The position numbers and the translations under genes were made by a program. A model generated the notes under the pieces. That model made no database searches, had not been told where the DNA came from, and worked only from the letters and a program-made list of their open reading frames with translations. From Gluconacetobacter johannae (GTDB lineage Bacteria > Pseudomonadota > Alphaproteobacteria > Acetobacterales > Acetobacteraceae): a stretch of DNA of 64,000 nt. Positions 52,211 through 61,591 of the stretch are shown piece after piece; positions within the stretch are counted from its first letter, which is position 1; the number at the start of each line of letters is the position of its first letter. Location: contig NZ_BAQK01000008.1 of assembly GCF_025994435.1 (NCBI RefSeq), positions 62,001-126,000 of the forward strand. The letters run 5' to 3'.

Positions 52211-53563
52211 ATGGTTGGAAAGCACCGCTGGCTTATCTGCGGTCTTCTTTTTGCCGCCACCACCATCAACTATGTGGACCGTCAGGTTCTCAGCCTTCTG
52301 AAGCCGCTGCTGGAGGCAAAATTCAGTTGGACGGAGAAGGATTACAGCTACCTGGTGATTGTCTTTCAAGCCTGTTACGTGGTCGGCTTCGTTTCCTTCG
52401 GAAAGCTGATTGACAGGATCGGGACTCGCCTGGGGTATGCCGTATGCATGACCGTGTGGAGCGTTGCGTCGATCGGGCATGCCTTCGTAAGCGGCACGTT
52501 CAGCTTCGCGGCGATGCGCGGGCTTCTGGGGTTTGGGGAAGCGGGGAACTTTCCATCGGCATTGAAGGCCGTTTCCGAATGGTTTCCATCGCGGGAACGG
52601 GCTCTGGCGGTGGGCATCGTGACCGCGGGGACAAGCATCGGGGCGATTATGGCCCCCGCGACCGTACCCTGGCTGGCGGTGACCTGGGGCTGGCAGGCAA
52701 CATTCATCATCACCGGTCTGTCCGGGTTCATCTGGCTGGCAGTCTGGCTTTATGGCTATCGCATTCCCGAGGAGAAGGCGTCTCTTTCGGCCGATGAACT
52801 GCGCTACATTCGCCAGGATACGCAGTCGGAAGCGGCGCCGAAGTTTGAGGGGCGCTGGATCGACCTTCTCAAGATGAAGGTGACGTGGGCATTTGCGATT
52901 GGAAAGTTTATGACGGACCCGATCTGGTTCTTCATTCTGTTCTGGTTGCCGTCCTATTTTTCCGATCGGTATCACCTCAATCTTCAGCATCTCGGGCTGC
53001 CGCTGATGGCCGTTTATCTATCGACCTCGGTGGGCAGCGTCGGGGGAGGTTGGCTGTCGTCCTTCCTGGTCAACAAGGGCTGGAAGAGCGCGCATGCCCG
53101 GCGGGCCGTCATGTTGCTGATGGCGGCACTGGTTGTTCCGCTGGCGTTTTCCGCGCGTGTCGATGCCATGTGGCTGATGATCGCACTTCTGAGTGTGGCG
53201 GCGGCGGCGCATCAGGGATGGTCGGTGAATATTTATTCCCTGCCGGCGGATTATTTTCCAAAGGAAATCATTGCTTCGGTGCAGGGTATTGGCGGTATGG
53301 CGGGGTCGATCGGCGGAATGCTGTTTCCGTTGGGGATCGGTATTCTGCTCGACCACTACCGAAATCTGCACAGGATCGCGGAAGGCTACAATATTCTGTT
53401 CGTCGTGTGTGGCGGCGCCTATCTGACGGCCTGGTGCATCATACAGATTCTGACCCGTGAGCCGCCGGTGACGAAAGCCGTTTCGCAGGGTGCGGACAAG
53501 GTTGCTTTTCAAAAGCGTGTGCCGGGCCGACGGCCGGCCGCTCGTGGATTGAGCGCCGGGTGA
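52211..53563 (+). CDS. MFS permease, ACS family (ExuT-like)
   Basis: The 450-residue, twelve-helix permease of the anion:cation symporter branch is related to hexuronate and glucarate/galactarate transporters. It shows WLICGLLFAATTINYVDRQVLSLL at the start, FGKLIDRIGTRLGYA in the 2-3 loop, GFGEAGNFPSALKAVSEWFP and IPEEKASLSADELRYI in the central loop. It should import a sugar acid with protons. The ATG at 52211 has GGAGGG upstream, and earlier in-frame codons are AT-rich leader. The C-terminal tail is short and basic. Confidence 0.9.
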   Translation: MVGKHRWLICGLLFAATTINYVDRQVLSLLKPLLEAKFSWTEKDYSYLVIVFQACYVVGFVSFGKLIDRIGTRLGYAVCMTVWSVASIGHAFVSGTFSFAAMRGLLGFGEAGNFPSALKAVSEWFPSRERALAVGIVTAGTSIGAIMAPATVPWLAVTWGWQATFIITGLSGFIWLAVWLYGYRIPEEKASLSADELRYIRQDTQSEAAPKFEGRWIDLLKMKVTWAFAIGKFMTDPIWFFILFWLPSYFSDRYHLNLQHLGLPLMAVYLSTSVGSVGGGWLSSFLVNKGWKSAHARRAVMLLMAALVVPLAFSARVDAMWLMIALLSVAAAAHQGWSVNIYSLPADYFPKEIIASVQGIGGMAGSIGGMLFPLGIGILLDHYRNLHRIAEGYNILFVVCGGAYLTAWCIIQILTREPPVTKAVSQGADKVAFQKRVPGRRPAARGLSAG

Positions 53564-53600
53564 CGGCGCGAAAATCAAAGACGCATGTGGCAAAGACGGC

Positions 53601-53617
53601 AGGGCCTTGGCCCTTTA
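53601..53617. terminator. Weak hairpin between convergent genes
   Basis: AGGGCC and GGCCCT form an inverted repeat around TT, followed by TTTA on the plus strand, 40 bases after the permease stop. It may terminate the permease transcript; the stem is short and the loop tight, so support is modest. Confidence 0.4.
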
Positions 53618-53678
53618 GCGGGTGAAGGTCCTTGCCGGGTTCGGGCAGCGCGCCGAGGTGCGGCGCGCGTCTATGGTG

Positions 53679-54710
53679 TTACCCCGGTGCGATCTGGACC
53701 TTGAGCACGTCCGGGCGCGCCTTGATCGTGGCGAATGCATTTTGAATGTCCGCCAGGCGCACGACATTGCTAACGAATGGCGTGACATGAAAGCGATCGT
53801 GCACAAGAAGCGTCAGGGCGTCGTGAACGTCCTCTCCCATGCCGGCCACCGATCCGCCCATCGACGTTTCCTTCAGAATCATGTCGCAGATCCCTACCGA
53901 TACGACGGCCTCGGGAGGGGTAATGCCGAATGCCGCCACATGGCCGCCCGGCCGGATCAGGTCGAACGCCCTGGCGTACAGCGCCGGCACACCGACACTC
54001 TCGATCACGATATCGGCGCCGCGCCCGCCGGTGTGCGCCCGCACGATCTCCTGCACCCGGTCCTGATCGGTCACCACGACATCGGCCCCGACTTTCGCCG
54101 CCAGCTTCGCGCGCTCGGGCGACAGTTCGACGACGATGATCGGCGCGGCCCCGACCAGCCGCATCATCTGGACGTGCAGATTGCCGATCGGCCCCGCGCC
54201 GAGGACCACGACCGACTGCCCCAGACTCACCCGCATCCTGCGCGCGGCGCGCACGACGCACGATACGGGTTCGGTCAGGGCCAGGACTTCGGCCGCCACG
54301 TGGGTCGGCGCCTCGATGATCTGTCGCGCCGGGACCGAAACATATTCGGCGAACGCGCCATTGCGGTGAATGCCGATCTGCGATGCCGCGCTGCAATTGA
54401 GAACTTCATTGCGGCGGCAGTAAAAGCAGTGACCACAGCCGACATTGATGTCCGCCACGACCCGTTGCCCCACCCGCAGGCCGCTGACATGCTCACCCAG
54501 ACGCGCGATCGTCCCGGTGAATTCGTGCCCGGGGATCAGCGGCAGTCGATCAGCCGCGTAGTGTCCTTCGAAAATATGAAGGTCGGTGCCGCAGATGCCG
54601 CACCGATCCACCTTCACAAGCACATCGTCGATACCGACCTGAGGAAGCGGCACATCCCTGAGTTCGAACGTTTGGGGGGCGACCAGAACGGCCGCGCGCA
54701 TGGTTTCCAT
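53679..54710 (-). CDS. Zinc-dependent polyol/alcohol dehydrogenase (MDR family)
   Basis: The 343-residue medium-chain dehydrogenase has the catalytic-zinc start RCGICGTDLHIFEGHY and PGHEFTG, a structural-zinc cysteine set (GCGHCFYCRRNEVLNC) and a Rossmann VVVLGAGPIGNLHVQM. It resembles sorbitol/L-threonine/galactitol dehydrogenases that oxidise a secondary hydroxyl of a polyol with NAD. GGAGGAAAT precedes the ATG. It is last of a minus-strand catabolic cluster, 18 bases after the permease gene, so its substrate is probably the ligand of the ABC importer or a product of it. Confidence 0.92.
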   Translation of the reverse strand: METMRAAVLVAPQTFELRDVPLPQVGIDDVLVKVDRCGICGTDLHIFEGHYAADRLPLIPGHEFTGTIARLGEHVSGLRVGQRVVADINVGCGHCFYCRRNEVLNCSAASQIGIHRNGAFAEYVSVPARQIIEAPTHVAAEVLALTEPVSCVVRAARRMRVSLGQSVVVLGAGPIGNLHVQMMRLVGAAPIIVVELSPERAKLAAKVGADVVVTDQDRVQEIVRAHTGGRGADIVIESVGVPALYARAFDLIRPGGHVAAFGITPPEAVVSVGICDMILKETSMGGSVAGMGEDVHDALTLLVHDRFHVTPFVSNVVRLADIQNAFATIKARPDVLKVQIAPG

Positions 54711-54728
54711 TATTTCCTCCGTGCCCCT

Positions 54729-55673
54729 TTATTTGACGACGCGCATTTTCGTGCGGTCGATCGTGGTGGCAATGGCAGTGATAAGAACAAGGCCGAAGAA
54801 AATTTGCTGCCCTGTCGCTGGAATGTTCAGATAGAGCATGCTGGCCCGCACCACGGCCACGATCAACGCGCCGATCAGCGTGTTCAGAACCCCGCCGACA
54901 CCCCCTGTCAGCGGCGTGCCGCCCACCAGGACGGCGACAATCGCAGGCAGGAGGAATCCTTCGGCCAGGGTTGGCGATCCACCCGAAAGCCTGACCGAGA
55001 ACATCACGCCGGCAATCGCCGCGAACATGCCGGACAGGGCGAAGGCCAGAATCTTGTAGCGACCGACGCGTACGCCCGACGCGACGGCCACGGGCTCGGC
55101 CGTCCCGATCGCCTTGAAGATGCGTCCGGCCGTCATCCGTGTCTGGACAAACCAGGCAATGGCGCCAAGGGCCAGCGCGATCAGCAATTCATGCGGCACA
55201 CCCATGGTACGTCCCAGCATCCAGCCGAACGCCTGGCGGCGCATCTCGGCATCCATGTGCAGCGCCCGCTGGCCGGATGCGAACTGGGCCACGGACAGCG
55301 CAATGCCGCCCACCGCCAGAGTCGAGATGAAGGACGGCACCTTCCAGCGCGTCGTCACCAGCCCCGACGCCGCACCGAAGGCCAGCCCCGCAAGCGCCAC
55401 GGCCCCGCCCGACCCGACACCGAGGGCCGGAAGTCCCAGCGTCGTCAGGACGGTCGCCATATTGGCGACGGACTGCGAAGACAGGTCGATGCCGCCGATA
55501 TAGATCACCAGCGTCATGCCTTCGGCCATGATGAACAGGGGCACGATATCCGACGCCAGGCCCACAAGATTTTCCGGCAGAAGGAAACGTATGTCCGTAA
55601 TCCCGACCACGAGCAGGGCGGCCAGCAATGTCATCCACGGAAAATGGCGGCGCATCCGCTCGGTGAACGTCAC
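54729..55673 (-). CDS. Ribose-type ABC transporter permease (second copy)
   Basis: The 314-residue RbsC/AraH-like permease has about nine helices, IGGIDLSSQSVANMATVL near residue 70 and GTAEPVAVASGVRVGRYKILAFALSGMFAAIAG further on. The GTG start at 55673 has GAAAGG upstream, eight bases after the ATPase stop; an upstream in-frame ATG would overlap the ATPase gene heavily and an ATG at MRRHFPWM is a shorter option. It forms a heterodimeric pore with the permease at 57194. Confidence 0.88.
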   Translation of the reverse strand: MTFTERMRRHFPWMTLLAALLVVGITDIRFLLPENLVGLASDIVPLFIMAEGMTLVIYIGGIDLSSQSVANMATVLTTLGLPALGVGSGGAVALAGLAFGAASGLVTTRWKVPSFISTLAVGGIALSVAQFASGQRALHMDAEMRRQAFGWMLGRTMGVPHELLIALALGAIAWFVQTRMTAGRIFKAIGTAEPVAVASGVRVGRYKILAFALSGMFAAIAGVMFSVRLSGGSPTLAEGFLLPAIVAVLVGGTPLTGGVGGVLNTLIGALIVAVVRASMLYLNIPATGQQIFFGLVLITAIATTIDRTKMRVVK

Positions 55674-55681
55674 GTTGCCTT

Positions 55682-57187
55682 TCAGACCATGTGGCGGATG
55701 AGGTCGAAAGGAGAAGGTTTTGAGCCGGGCTGACAATTGAACCATTGTTTGATTTCCCCGTCCTTGACGACAGCGATCGTGTGACTGAGGCCAATCGCCT
55801 CTTCCAGTGTGTCCGCGATCAGAATGACGCCCACGCCTTTTTCCGACATTTCGCGCACCATGTCGTAGACGTCCTCTTTCGCGCCGATATCCAGGCCCCG
55901 TGTCGGGTGGTCGAGCATGATGATCCTGGAGCCGCTGCTTCGCCATTTGGCCAGGACGACTTTCTGCTGATTGCCGCCCGAAAGGTTTCCGCAATCGGCG
56001 TTCTCGGATGGCACCTTGATGGACAGTTTCCTGATCCACTCGCGCGCAAGTTCATGCTCCGCCCCCAGTTTGAGAACGCCGCCTGTCGAATAGCCCTTCA
56101 GTTGCGACAGGGTCATGTTTTCGTAGACATTCATCCCGCCGGCGATGCCTTCGACCTTGCGCTCGCGCGGGATATAGCCGACGCCGTGGGCGACGCTGTT
56201 CGATACGCTGAACGCGCGCATGGTTTCACCATCGACGCGGATGCTGCCTTTCTCGGGCCGGGTCATCCCGAAAATGGACCGCAGGATCTTTTCGCGTCCG
56301 GCGCCTTCGACACCGACCAGCGCCAGCACCTCGCCCGCATGCAGCTTGAAGGAAATCTCGTGCGGCCGCCCCTTGCAGACGACGCGATCGAGTTCCAGCA
56401 GGATTTTGTCGTCCCGGTAGGCAAGCTGGCGGTCTTCTCGATAATATTGTTCGTTGATATCGCGCCCGACCATCTTCTTCTGGATGGATTCGGCCTGCGC
56501 CTGCCTGCTGTTGACGACATCGACGATGGCGCCGTCTTTCAGCACATAGACGCGATCGGAAAGCGCCAGGATCTCGTCCAGCCGATGTGAAACGAAAATG
56601 AATGACGCCCGCCGGCGAAGCTCTCGGACCACATCGAACAGAAGCTCGATTTCCTTTCGCGACAGGACGGATGTCGGCTCGTCCAGCAGGATGACCAGCC
56701 TGCCTTCCACACGCTCTTCCAGGGCCAGGACTTTCGCCAGTTCCACCAGTTGGCGTTGCGCGAACGTCAGGCGTGATGTGATGATCGCGGGGTCGATATC
56801 CAGCTTGACCTTGTTCAACTGGTGCTGCGCGGCCTGCGCCATCTTCCGCCAGTTTATGGCGCCCATGCGAACGAAGGGCGCCTCGAACCCCAGGAAAATA
56901 TTTTCCATGACGGTCAGGTTCGGGATCAGGGACTGCTCTTGGTACACCATTCCGATCCCCGCCCGCATGGCGTCGCGGGGAGTGCGGAAATATAACGGTT
57001 TGCCGTCAATCAGGACGCTGCCGGCATCCGGCTGAACCGCGCCATAGATGATTTTCATGAGCGTCGATTTGCCAGCGCCGTTCTCGCCAACCAGTCCGAC
57101 GATTTCACCGTCGTTGATATGAAAATCGACACCTTTAAGGACATGTACGCCCGGGTAGCGCTTTTCGACGTTCTTCAGCTCAAACAT
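55682..57187 (-). CDS. Ribose-type ABC transporter ATPase, two NBDs
   Basis: The 501-residue RbsA/MglA-type protein has two fused nucleotide-binding domains. The first has Walker A GENGAGKST and Walker B ILLDEPTSVL, but a poor signature (LTFAQRQ). The second has a degenerate Walker A (GVEGAGREK), a good LSGGNQQKV signature and a Walker B reading MLDHPTRGLD, with His in place of the catalytic Glu. Family members often have one weaker site, yet the Glu-to-His change is notable. It energises import by the two flanking permeases and the binding protein at 58246. Confidence 0.92.
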   Translation of the reverse strand: MFELKNVEKRYPGVHVLKGVDFHINDGEIVGLVGENGAGKSTLMKIIYGAVQPDAGSVLIDGKPLYFRTPRDAMRAGIGMVYQEQSLIPNLTVMENIFLGFEAPFVRMGAINWRKMAQAAQHQLNKVKLDIDPAIITSRLTFAQRQLVELAKVLALEERVEGRLVILLDEPTSVLSRKEIELLFDVVRELRRRASFIFVSHRLDEILALSDRVYVLKDGAIVDVVNSRQAQAESIQKKMVGRDINEQYYREDRQLAYRDDKILLELDRVVCKGRPHEISFKLHAGEVLALVGVEGAGREKILRSIFGMTRPEKGSIRVDGETMRAFSVSNSVAHGVGYIPRERKVEGIAGGMNVYENMTLSQLKGYSTGGVLKLGAEHELAREWIRKLSIKVPSENADCGNLSGGNQQKVVLAKWRSSGSRIIMLDHPTRGLDIGAKEDVYDMVREMSEKGVGVILIADTLEEAIGLSHTIAVVKDGEIKQWFNCQPGSKPSPFDLIRHMV

Positions 57188-57193
57188 GACGCC

Positions 57194-58159
57194 CTACTTC
57201 ACAAAAGAGAACGCACGACGATCCATCGACAGATAGACGGCGGAAATCACCAGCAGCCCGAGCATGCCGTCCTGGAAATAATCGGGCAGGCCGATCACCA
57301 CCATTCCATTCCCGATGACATTCACGATCAGCACGCCGATCAGTGTGTTCCACACGCCGCCCGAGCCTCCGGCCAGGGCCGTGCCGCCTACCACGACCGA
57401 GGTAATGGAGATGAACATGAAGTTCCGTCCCGTCTCCGTCTCGGCGATACCCAGGCGGGCCACGGCCAGAATGGCGCCTAAAGCGTAGAAGATTCCCGCG
57501 ATAACGAAAGCGATGATGCGGAGGCGCCCTACATTGAGCCCCGACCCGCGCGCCAGTTCCTCGCCCCCGCCGATGGCGTAGAAATTGCGGCCGGTTGTCG
57601 TGTTGGCCTGGATGAACCAGGCCACCACAAGGCAGAACAGCGCGACGTAGGTCATCAGCGGAAAGCCGCCAAGCCGTACGGTCAGCAGCGAGCGGAATAC
57701 CGGATCGGCGATGAGGATACGATCACCCCCGGTGATGAGCAGCGCAAGGCCGACGCCGACGAACCCAAGCGACAGGCTGGCCATGAAGGATGGAATCTTC
57801 AGCTTGACGTGAATCAGTCCGTTGATGGCGCCAAGGGCCGCGCCCGCCGCCAGGGCGCCCGGAATGGCAAGGCAGCCCATGCCCATGACCGAGCCGCCCA
57901 GCCTGTTCAGTATCAGCGCGAACACCACGGCCGCGACCGCGATGGTGCCTTCCATCGAAAGATCAATCGAACCCATCAGGATGACGAAGGTCACCCCGAC
58001 CGCCACCATCAGGGCCGGCGTTGCCGAGATCGCGATGCGTGCGAAATTGCGAACTGATAGAAAATGGGGGTTCAGCGTGGTAAAGAACAAGACCAGACCA
58101 AGAAGAACCAACAATGGGATCCATCGTCTGATGGTTTCACCTGAAATGTGAGGAGCCAT
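57194..58159 (-). CDS. Ribose-type ABC transporter permease (first copy)
   Basis: The 321-residue permease has about nine helices. MGSIDLSMEGTIAVAAVVFALILN near residue 65 and GGGEELARGSGLNVGRLRIIAF further on are BPD_transp_2 family landmarks. The ATG at 58159 follows GAGGAAAAG, and a GTG at 58180 is less likely. It is only distantly similar to the second permease at 54729, suggesting an old duplication and a heteromeric pore. Six bases separate it from the ATPase gene. Confidence 0.9.
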   Translation of the reverse strand: MAPHISGETIRRWIPLLVLLGLVLFFTTLNPHFLSVRNFARIAISATPALMVAVGVTFVILMGSIDLSMEGTIAVAAVVFALILNRLGGSVMGMGCLAIPGALAAGAALGAINGLIHVKLKIPSFMASLSLGFVGVGLALLITGGDRILIADPVFRSLLTVRLGGFPLMTYVALFCLVVAWFIQANTTTGRNFYAIGGGEELARGSGLNVGRLRIIAFVIAGIFYALGAILAVARLGIAETETGRNFMFISITSVVVGGTALAGGSGGVWNTLIGVLIVNVIGNGMVVIGLPDYFQDGMLGLLVISAVYLSMDRRAFSFVK

Positions 58160-58245
58160 GTCTTTTCCTCGTTTTTCCACACGTCATCAAAGGACGTGAA
58201 AAAACTTTCGTCGGAAAATTTCAAATATAAATCGTCAGAAGAAAA

Positions 58246-59358
58246 TCAGGTGTCGTATTTGATCGGCCCCTTTGCCAGAGACCAGAAATCGTTCCAGTTA
58301 TATTGCGGATTGGAATCTATGTATTTGGCCTTGAAATCCTTCGCGTCGCTGGTGGTGACCACTGTGGCCGGTCCATAAAATTCTCGATGTTCCCTGGGCT
58401 CCTGCGATGGCCTGAAACTGCCGATGGCCGCGTGATAGGCGAGCGACGCCGTAATTCCTCCGGCCCAATGCGGATTGGTGAAGACGGTCGCCAGAAGCTT
58501 TCCCTGCGTCACCATCTGCACCGCCTGGGGATTGCCATCGTAGGACACCACCGGAATATTTCCGGCACCCTCCGCCAGCAGAGCCTCGATGACACCATAC
58601 GCCATGGTGTCGCTCGCGCAGTGCACGCCCTTGATCGCGTCGCCGTAGCGGGTCAGGAACCCGGACATGACCTGGTTTGCCTTTTGCGTGTCCCAATCCG
58701 CGGCCTGCACCGCCAGAAGTTCGATATTCGGGTAGGCCTTCAGCGCATTTTTCAGTCCCTTGAGACGCTCGATCGCTGGATTGTTGGAGGCGATACCGCC
58801 AAGGTGTACGACTCCGCCCTTTCCTCCCATGGCGTCGAACAGGACCCGGGCGGTCTGTTCGGACGGCTGCACGTCGGACCAGGTCATGTGCGACACATAA
58901 TTATCCCCGAAATCCCATGGGTGCAGATCGTCGGTCTTGTTCCAGATGGTCGAAACATATGCCCCCGTCTGGCTCACCGCTTCGACGACCGGGCGGCAAT
59001 TCGGCATGTCGTTCGGATCAATCGCCAGGGCGGTCTTGTTTCCATAGCGTGAAAGAAGCGATTTGACGTCGGAAAGCGATTTTTCGCTGGATCCTCCGTT
59101 AATCAAATTAATCATGTCGCCACGAGACCATCCGAGGCTTTCGACAAATGCCTCCCCTCCGGAAACGATCCCGTTCCAGTAAGGATTCGTCCGGTCGCGG
59201 TAACTCCATGCCACCTTGATGTCGCGCGGCGCCGGCGCCGCGCGCCCCGGCCGCACCGAGGCCCCGAACGCCGCGCCGCATAGCCCATATGCCGAAAGAA
59301 GCAGCATCTTGCGCCGATTAAGCGTCTGCTGCGCGATATGATTTTTTATGAACGACAT
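58246..59358 (-). CDS. Sugar-binding protein of the ribose-type ABC transporter
   Basis: The 370-residue protein has a basic leader (QTLNRRKMLLLSAYGLCGAAFGASV), possibly Tat or Sec, then a periplasmic-binding-protein type I fold: IKVAWSYRDRTNPYWNGIVSGGEAF, KTALAIDPNDMPNCRPVVEA, VVHLGGIASNNPAIERLKGL and ASDTMAYGVIEALLAEG. A ligand-contact Asp-Trp-Asp stretch is seen in QAADWDTQKANQVM. It should bind a monosaccharide, polyol or glycoside. GGAGA precedes the ATG at 59358, and a promoter-like element lies 77-105 bases upstream. Confidence 0.9.
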   Translation of the reverse strand: MSFIKNHIAQQTLNRRKMLLLSAYGLCGAAFGASVRPGRAAPAPRDIKVAWSYRDRTNPYWNGIVSGGEAFVESLGWSRGDMINLINGGSSEKSLSDVKSLLSRYGNKTALAIDPNDMPNCRPVVEAVSQTGAYVSTIWNKTDDLHPWDFGDNYVSHMTWSDVQPSEQTARVLFDAMGGKGGVVHLGGIASNNPAIERLKGLKNALKAYPNIELLAVQAADWDTQKANQVMSGFLTRYGDAIKGVHCASDTMAYGVIEALLAEGAGNIPVVSYDGNPQAVQMVTQGKLLATVFTNPHWAGGITASLAYHAAIGSFRPSQEPREHREFYGPATVVTTSDAKDFKAKYIDSNPQYNWNDFWSLAKGPIKYDT

Positions 59359-59434
59359 GTCTGTCTCCAGGGCGCTTCTTTGTGGGGGAGGACCCATGCG
59401 GTCCGCACACCCGGCGCTCTTTTTATGCTCCGGA

Positions 59435-59463
59435 TAGTTACATACGCTCTGCGGGGCGGTCAA
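59435..59463 (-). promoter_or_regulatory. Candidate sigma70-type promoter of the sugar ABC operon
   Basis: On the minus strand TTGACC (59463-59458) is followed 17 bases later by TAACTA (59440-59435), then by an AT-rich stretch. The start codon of the binding-protein gene lies about 77 bases downstream. The -10 element is a poor match, so support is moderate. Confidence 0.35.
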
Positions 59464-59502
59464 TTGTCTTGGACACACACCCGCGTGACACCCAGGACAG
59501 CG

Positions 59503-60519
59503 TCAGTCCGGAATGGGGGCGTTTTCCCGCAGCAGACCGCAGGCCTTGAGTTCGTGCCAGAAAGAAGCTGGAATTGGCAGGTTGAACCAGTCGAGGTTCT
59601 GTTCCAGTTGGCGCACCGTCCTTGTTCCCGCGCAGAACGCCGGAATGGCGGGATGGGCGACGACGAATTGCAGCGCGGCCGCCGGCAGCGGCACATCGTG
59701 CTTGCGACAGACCTGCTCGATCCGGGCTACTTTTTGCAAAATATCATCAGGAGCCGGCGAATAATTATATTTGGCGCCCGACACCGCGCCGGTTGCCAGA
59801 ATGCCCGAATTGAAACCGCCCCCGACAAGCACCGCAGCGTCCCGTTCCTCGCACAAGGGCAGGAATTCGTCCAACGCGTCCTGCTCAAGCAGGGTGTATC
59901 GGCCCGCCAGAAGGAAGCAGTCGAAATCACGACGCTTCAGCGCTTCGTGGCAGACCTGCCATTCATTGACACCCACGCCGATGGCCTTGACCAGGCCTTC
60001 CGACCGTAGGCGCTCCAGAGCCCGCCAGGCGCCATCCATTGCGTTTTCGAACATGACGGGCTGGGCGTCGCCATGGGTGAAACGGTCGATATCATGGATC
60101 AGGACAATATCGAGATATTCCAGCGCCAGACGCTGAAGCGAATCCTCAAACGAGCGCATCGTGCCGTCATAGCTGTAGTCGAAGGTCATCTGGTTCGGCG
60201 CCGCGTTGCACCATGGTGCAAACGCCACTTCGGAACGTCGTGCCGCATGCAGCACACGACCGACCTTGGACGCCACGACAAACTCGTCCCGCCTTTTCCA
60301 TCGCAGGGCATGTCCCAGACGAAGTTCGGCAAGACCGTGACCATACATCGGCGCCGTGTCGTAAAGACGCACGCCGGCATTCCATGCATGTGCGATCATG
60401 TCGGCCGCAACCTGTTCGTCCATTTCGTGCAGGAAGTTTCCGATGGGCGCGGTGCCGAACGCAAATGCGGTAACATCGAACCCGCAGCGGCCGAAGCGGC
60501 GTTTTTCCCAAGGCTTCAT
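59503..60519 (-). CDS. Aldo/keto reductase (aldose 1-dehydrogenase type)
   Basis: The 338-residue barrel enzyme has the AKR tetrad: Asp and Tyr in LYDTAPMYGHG, Lys in VVASKVGRVL and His in VLIHDIDRF. The start RRFGRCGFDVTAFAFGTAPIGNF and the GGGFNSGILATG block resemble D-threo-aldose 1-dehydrogenases, which oxidise L-fucose and similar aldoses to lactones with NAD(P). AAGGAT precedes the ATG. It lies between EtfA and the binding-protein gene and likely acts on the imported sugar. Confidence 0.88.
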   Translation of the reverse strand: MKPWEKRRFGRCGFDVTAFAFGTAPIGNFLHEMDEQVAADMIAHAWNAGVRLYDTAPMYGHGLAELRLGHALRWKRRDEFVVASKVGRVLHAARRSEVAFAPWCNAAPNQMTFDYSYDGTMRSFEDSLQRLALEYLDIVLIHDIDRFTHGDAQPVMFENAMDGAWRALERLRSEGLVKAIGVGVNEWQVCHEALKRRDFDCFLLAGRYTLLEQDALDEFLPLCEERDAAVLVGGGFNSGILATGAVSGAKYNYSPAPDDILQKVARIEQVCRKHDVPLPAAALQFVVAHPAIPAFCAGTRTVRQLEQNLDWFNLPIPASFWHELKACGLLRENAPIPD

Positions 60520-60585
60520 GACTTGTCATCCTTTTATGCCGGTGGGAATGCCCGACCCGGCGTTTTTTTTTGGACAAGCATAGCG

Positions 60586-60591
60586 ATTATA
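60586..60591 (-). promoter_or_regulatory. Consensus -10 box ahead of the aldo/keto reductase gene
   Basis: A perfect TATAAT on the minus strand lies 67 bases before the aldo/keto reductase start, in the 142-base gap after etfA. No good -35 hexamer is found at the usual distance, so it may need an activator or be chance. It suggests the reductase and ABC genes can be expressed separately from etfBA. Confidence 0.3.
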
Positions 60592-60661
60592 TCGGTCACG
60601 CCGCTTTATGTGGTGGGATCCAAACCCCCACGGAATTGGCATTGCGTAAGACGATGGTCCT

Positions 60662-61591
60662 TTAAATCTTTTGCGATAATTCGGGAATGATCGTGAACAG
60701 GTCGCCGACCAGTGCATAGTCGGCCACCTTGAGGATGGGGGCGTCCTCGTCCTTGTTGATCGCGACGATGATCTTCGAATCCTTCATGCCGGCCAGATGC
60801 TGGATTGCCCCTGAAATGCCGACAGCCACATAAAGTTCGGGCGCCACGATTTTGCCGGTCTGGCCGACCTGCCAGTCGTTCGGCGCATATCCCAGATCGA
60901 CGGCGGCGCGACTTGCCCCCACGGCGGCGCCGATCTTGTCGGCCAGATGAATGATGGCATCGAAGTTCTGCTTCGACCCCAGCCCGCGACCGCCGGACAC
61001 GACCCGCTTTGCCGATGTCAGTTCAGGCCGTTCCGTCACGACGATGCGGTCTTCCACCCAGGCCGAGAGGTGAGGATCGGCAGGCGCCGAAATGACCTCG
61101 ACGGACGCGCTTCCGCCTTCCGGCGCCGGCGGAAACGATGTCGTCCGCACGGTGAAAATCTTGATCGGGTCGCTGGAAACAACCTGCTGTACGGCATTGC
61201 CGGCATAGATCGGGCGTTCGAACGTTTCAGGATCCTTCAGGGCGGTCACGTCGGAAATCACCATCACGTCCAGAAGGGCGGCGACGCGCGGCAGGATATT
61301 CTTGCCGTAGGTGGCGGCGGGGGCCACGATGTGTGAATAATTTTCGGCAACCGACCGGACGAGGGCCGCGACAGGCTCGGCCAGGCCATGCGCGAGGCAG
61401 GGCGCCTCGCAGAGCAGGACTTTCCTGACCCCACGAAGCCTGGCCGCCTGCGCGGCCGCGTCCGCGCCGGCTTCATCCGTCGCAATCAGCACATCCACTT
61501 CGCCCAGCGCCGATACGGCACTGAGCGCGCGCGCAACGTGATCGGTCACCAGATGGCCCTGGCTGATTTCGGCAAGCAACAGGACGGTCAT
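60662..61591 (-). CDS. etfA: Electron transfer flavoprotein alpha subunit
   Basis: The 309-residue protein has the FAD-binding C-terminal pattern of EtfA: SGGRGLGSKQNF, IGAAVGASRAAVDLGYAPNDWQVGQTGK, then PELYVAVGISGAIQHLAGMKDSK and INKDEDAPIL. With EtfB it carries electrons from flavin dehydrogenases to ETF-quinone oxidoreductase. It overlaps etfB by four bases. The EtfA residue set is that of the ordinary (non-bifurcating looking) group, though this cannot be fixed by eye. Confidence 0.95.
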   Translation of the reverse strand: MTVLLLAEISQGHLVTDHVARALSAVSALGEVDVLIATDEAGADAAAQAARLRGVRKVLLCEAPCLAHGLAEPVAALVRSVAENYSHIVAPAATYGKNILPRVAALLDVMVISDVTALKDPETFERPIYAGNAVQQVVSSDPIKIFTVRTTSFPPAPEGGSASVEVISAPADPHLSAWVEDRIVVTERPELTSAKRVVSGGRGLGSKQNFDAIIHLADKIGAAVGASRAAVDLGYAPNDWQVGQTGKIVAPELYVAVGISGAIQHLAGMKDSKIIVAINKDEDAPILKVADYALVGDLFTIIPELSQKI

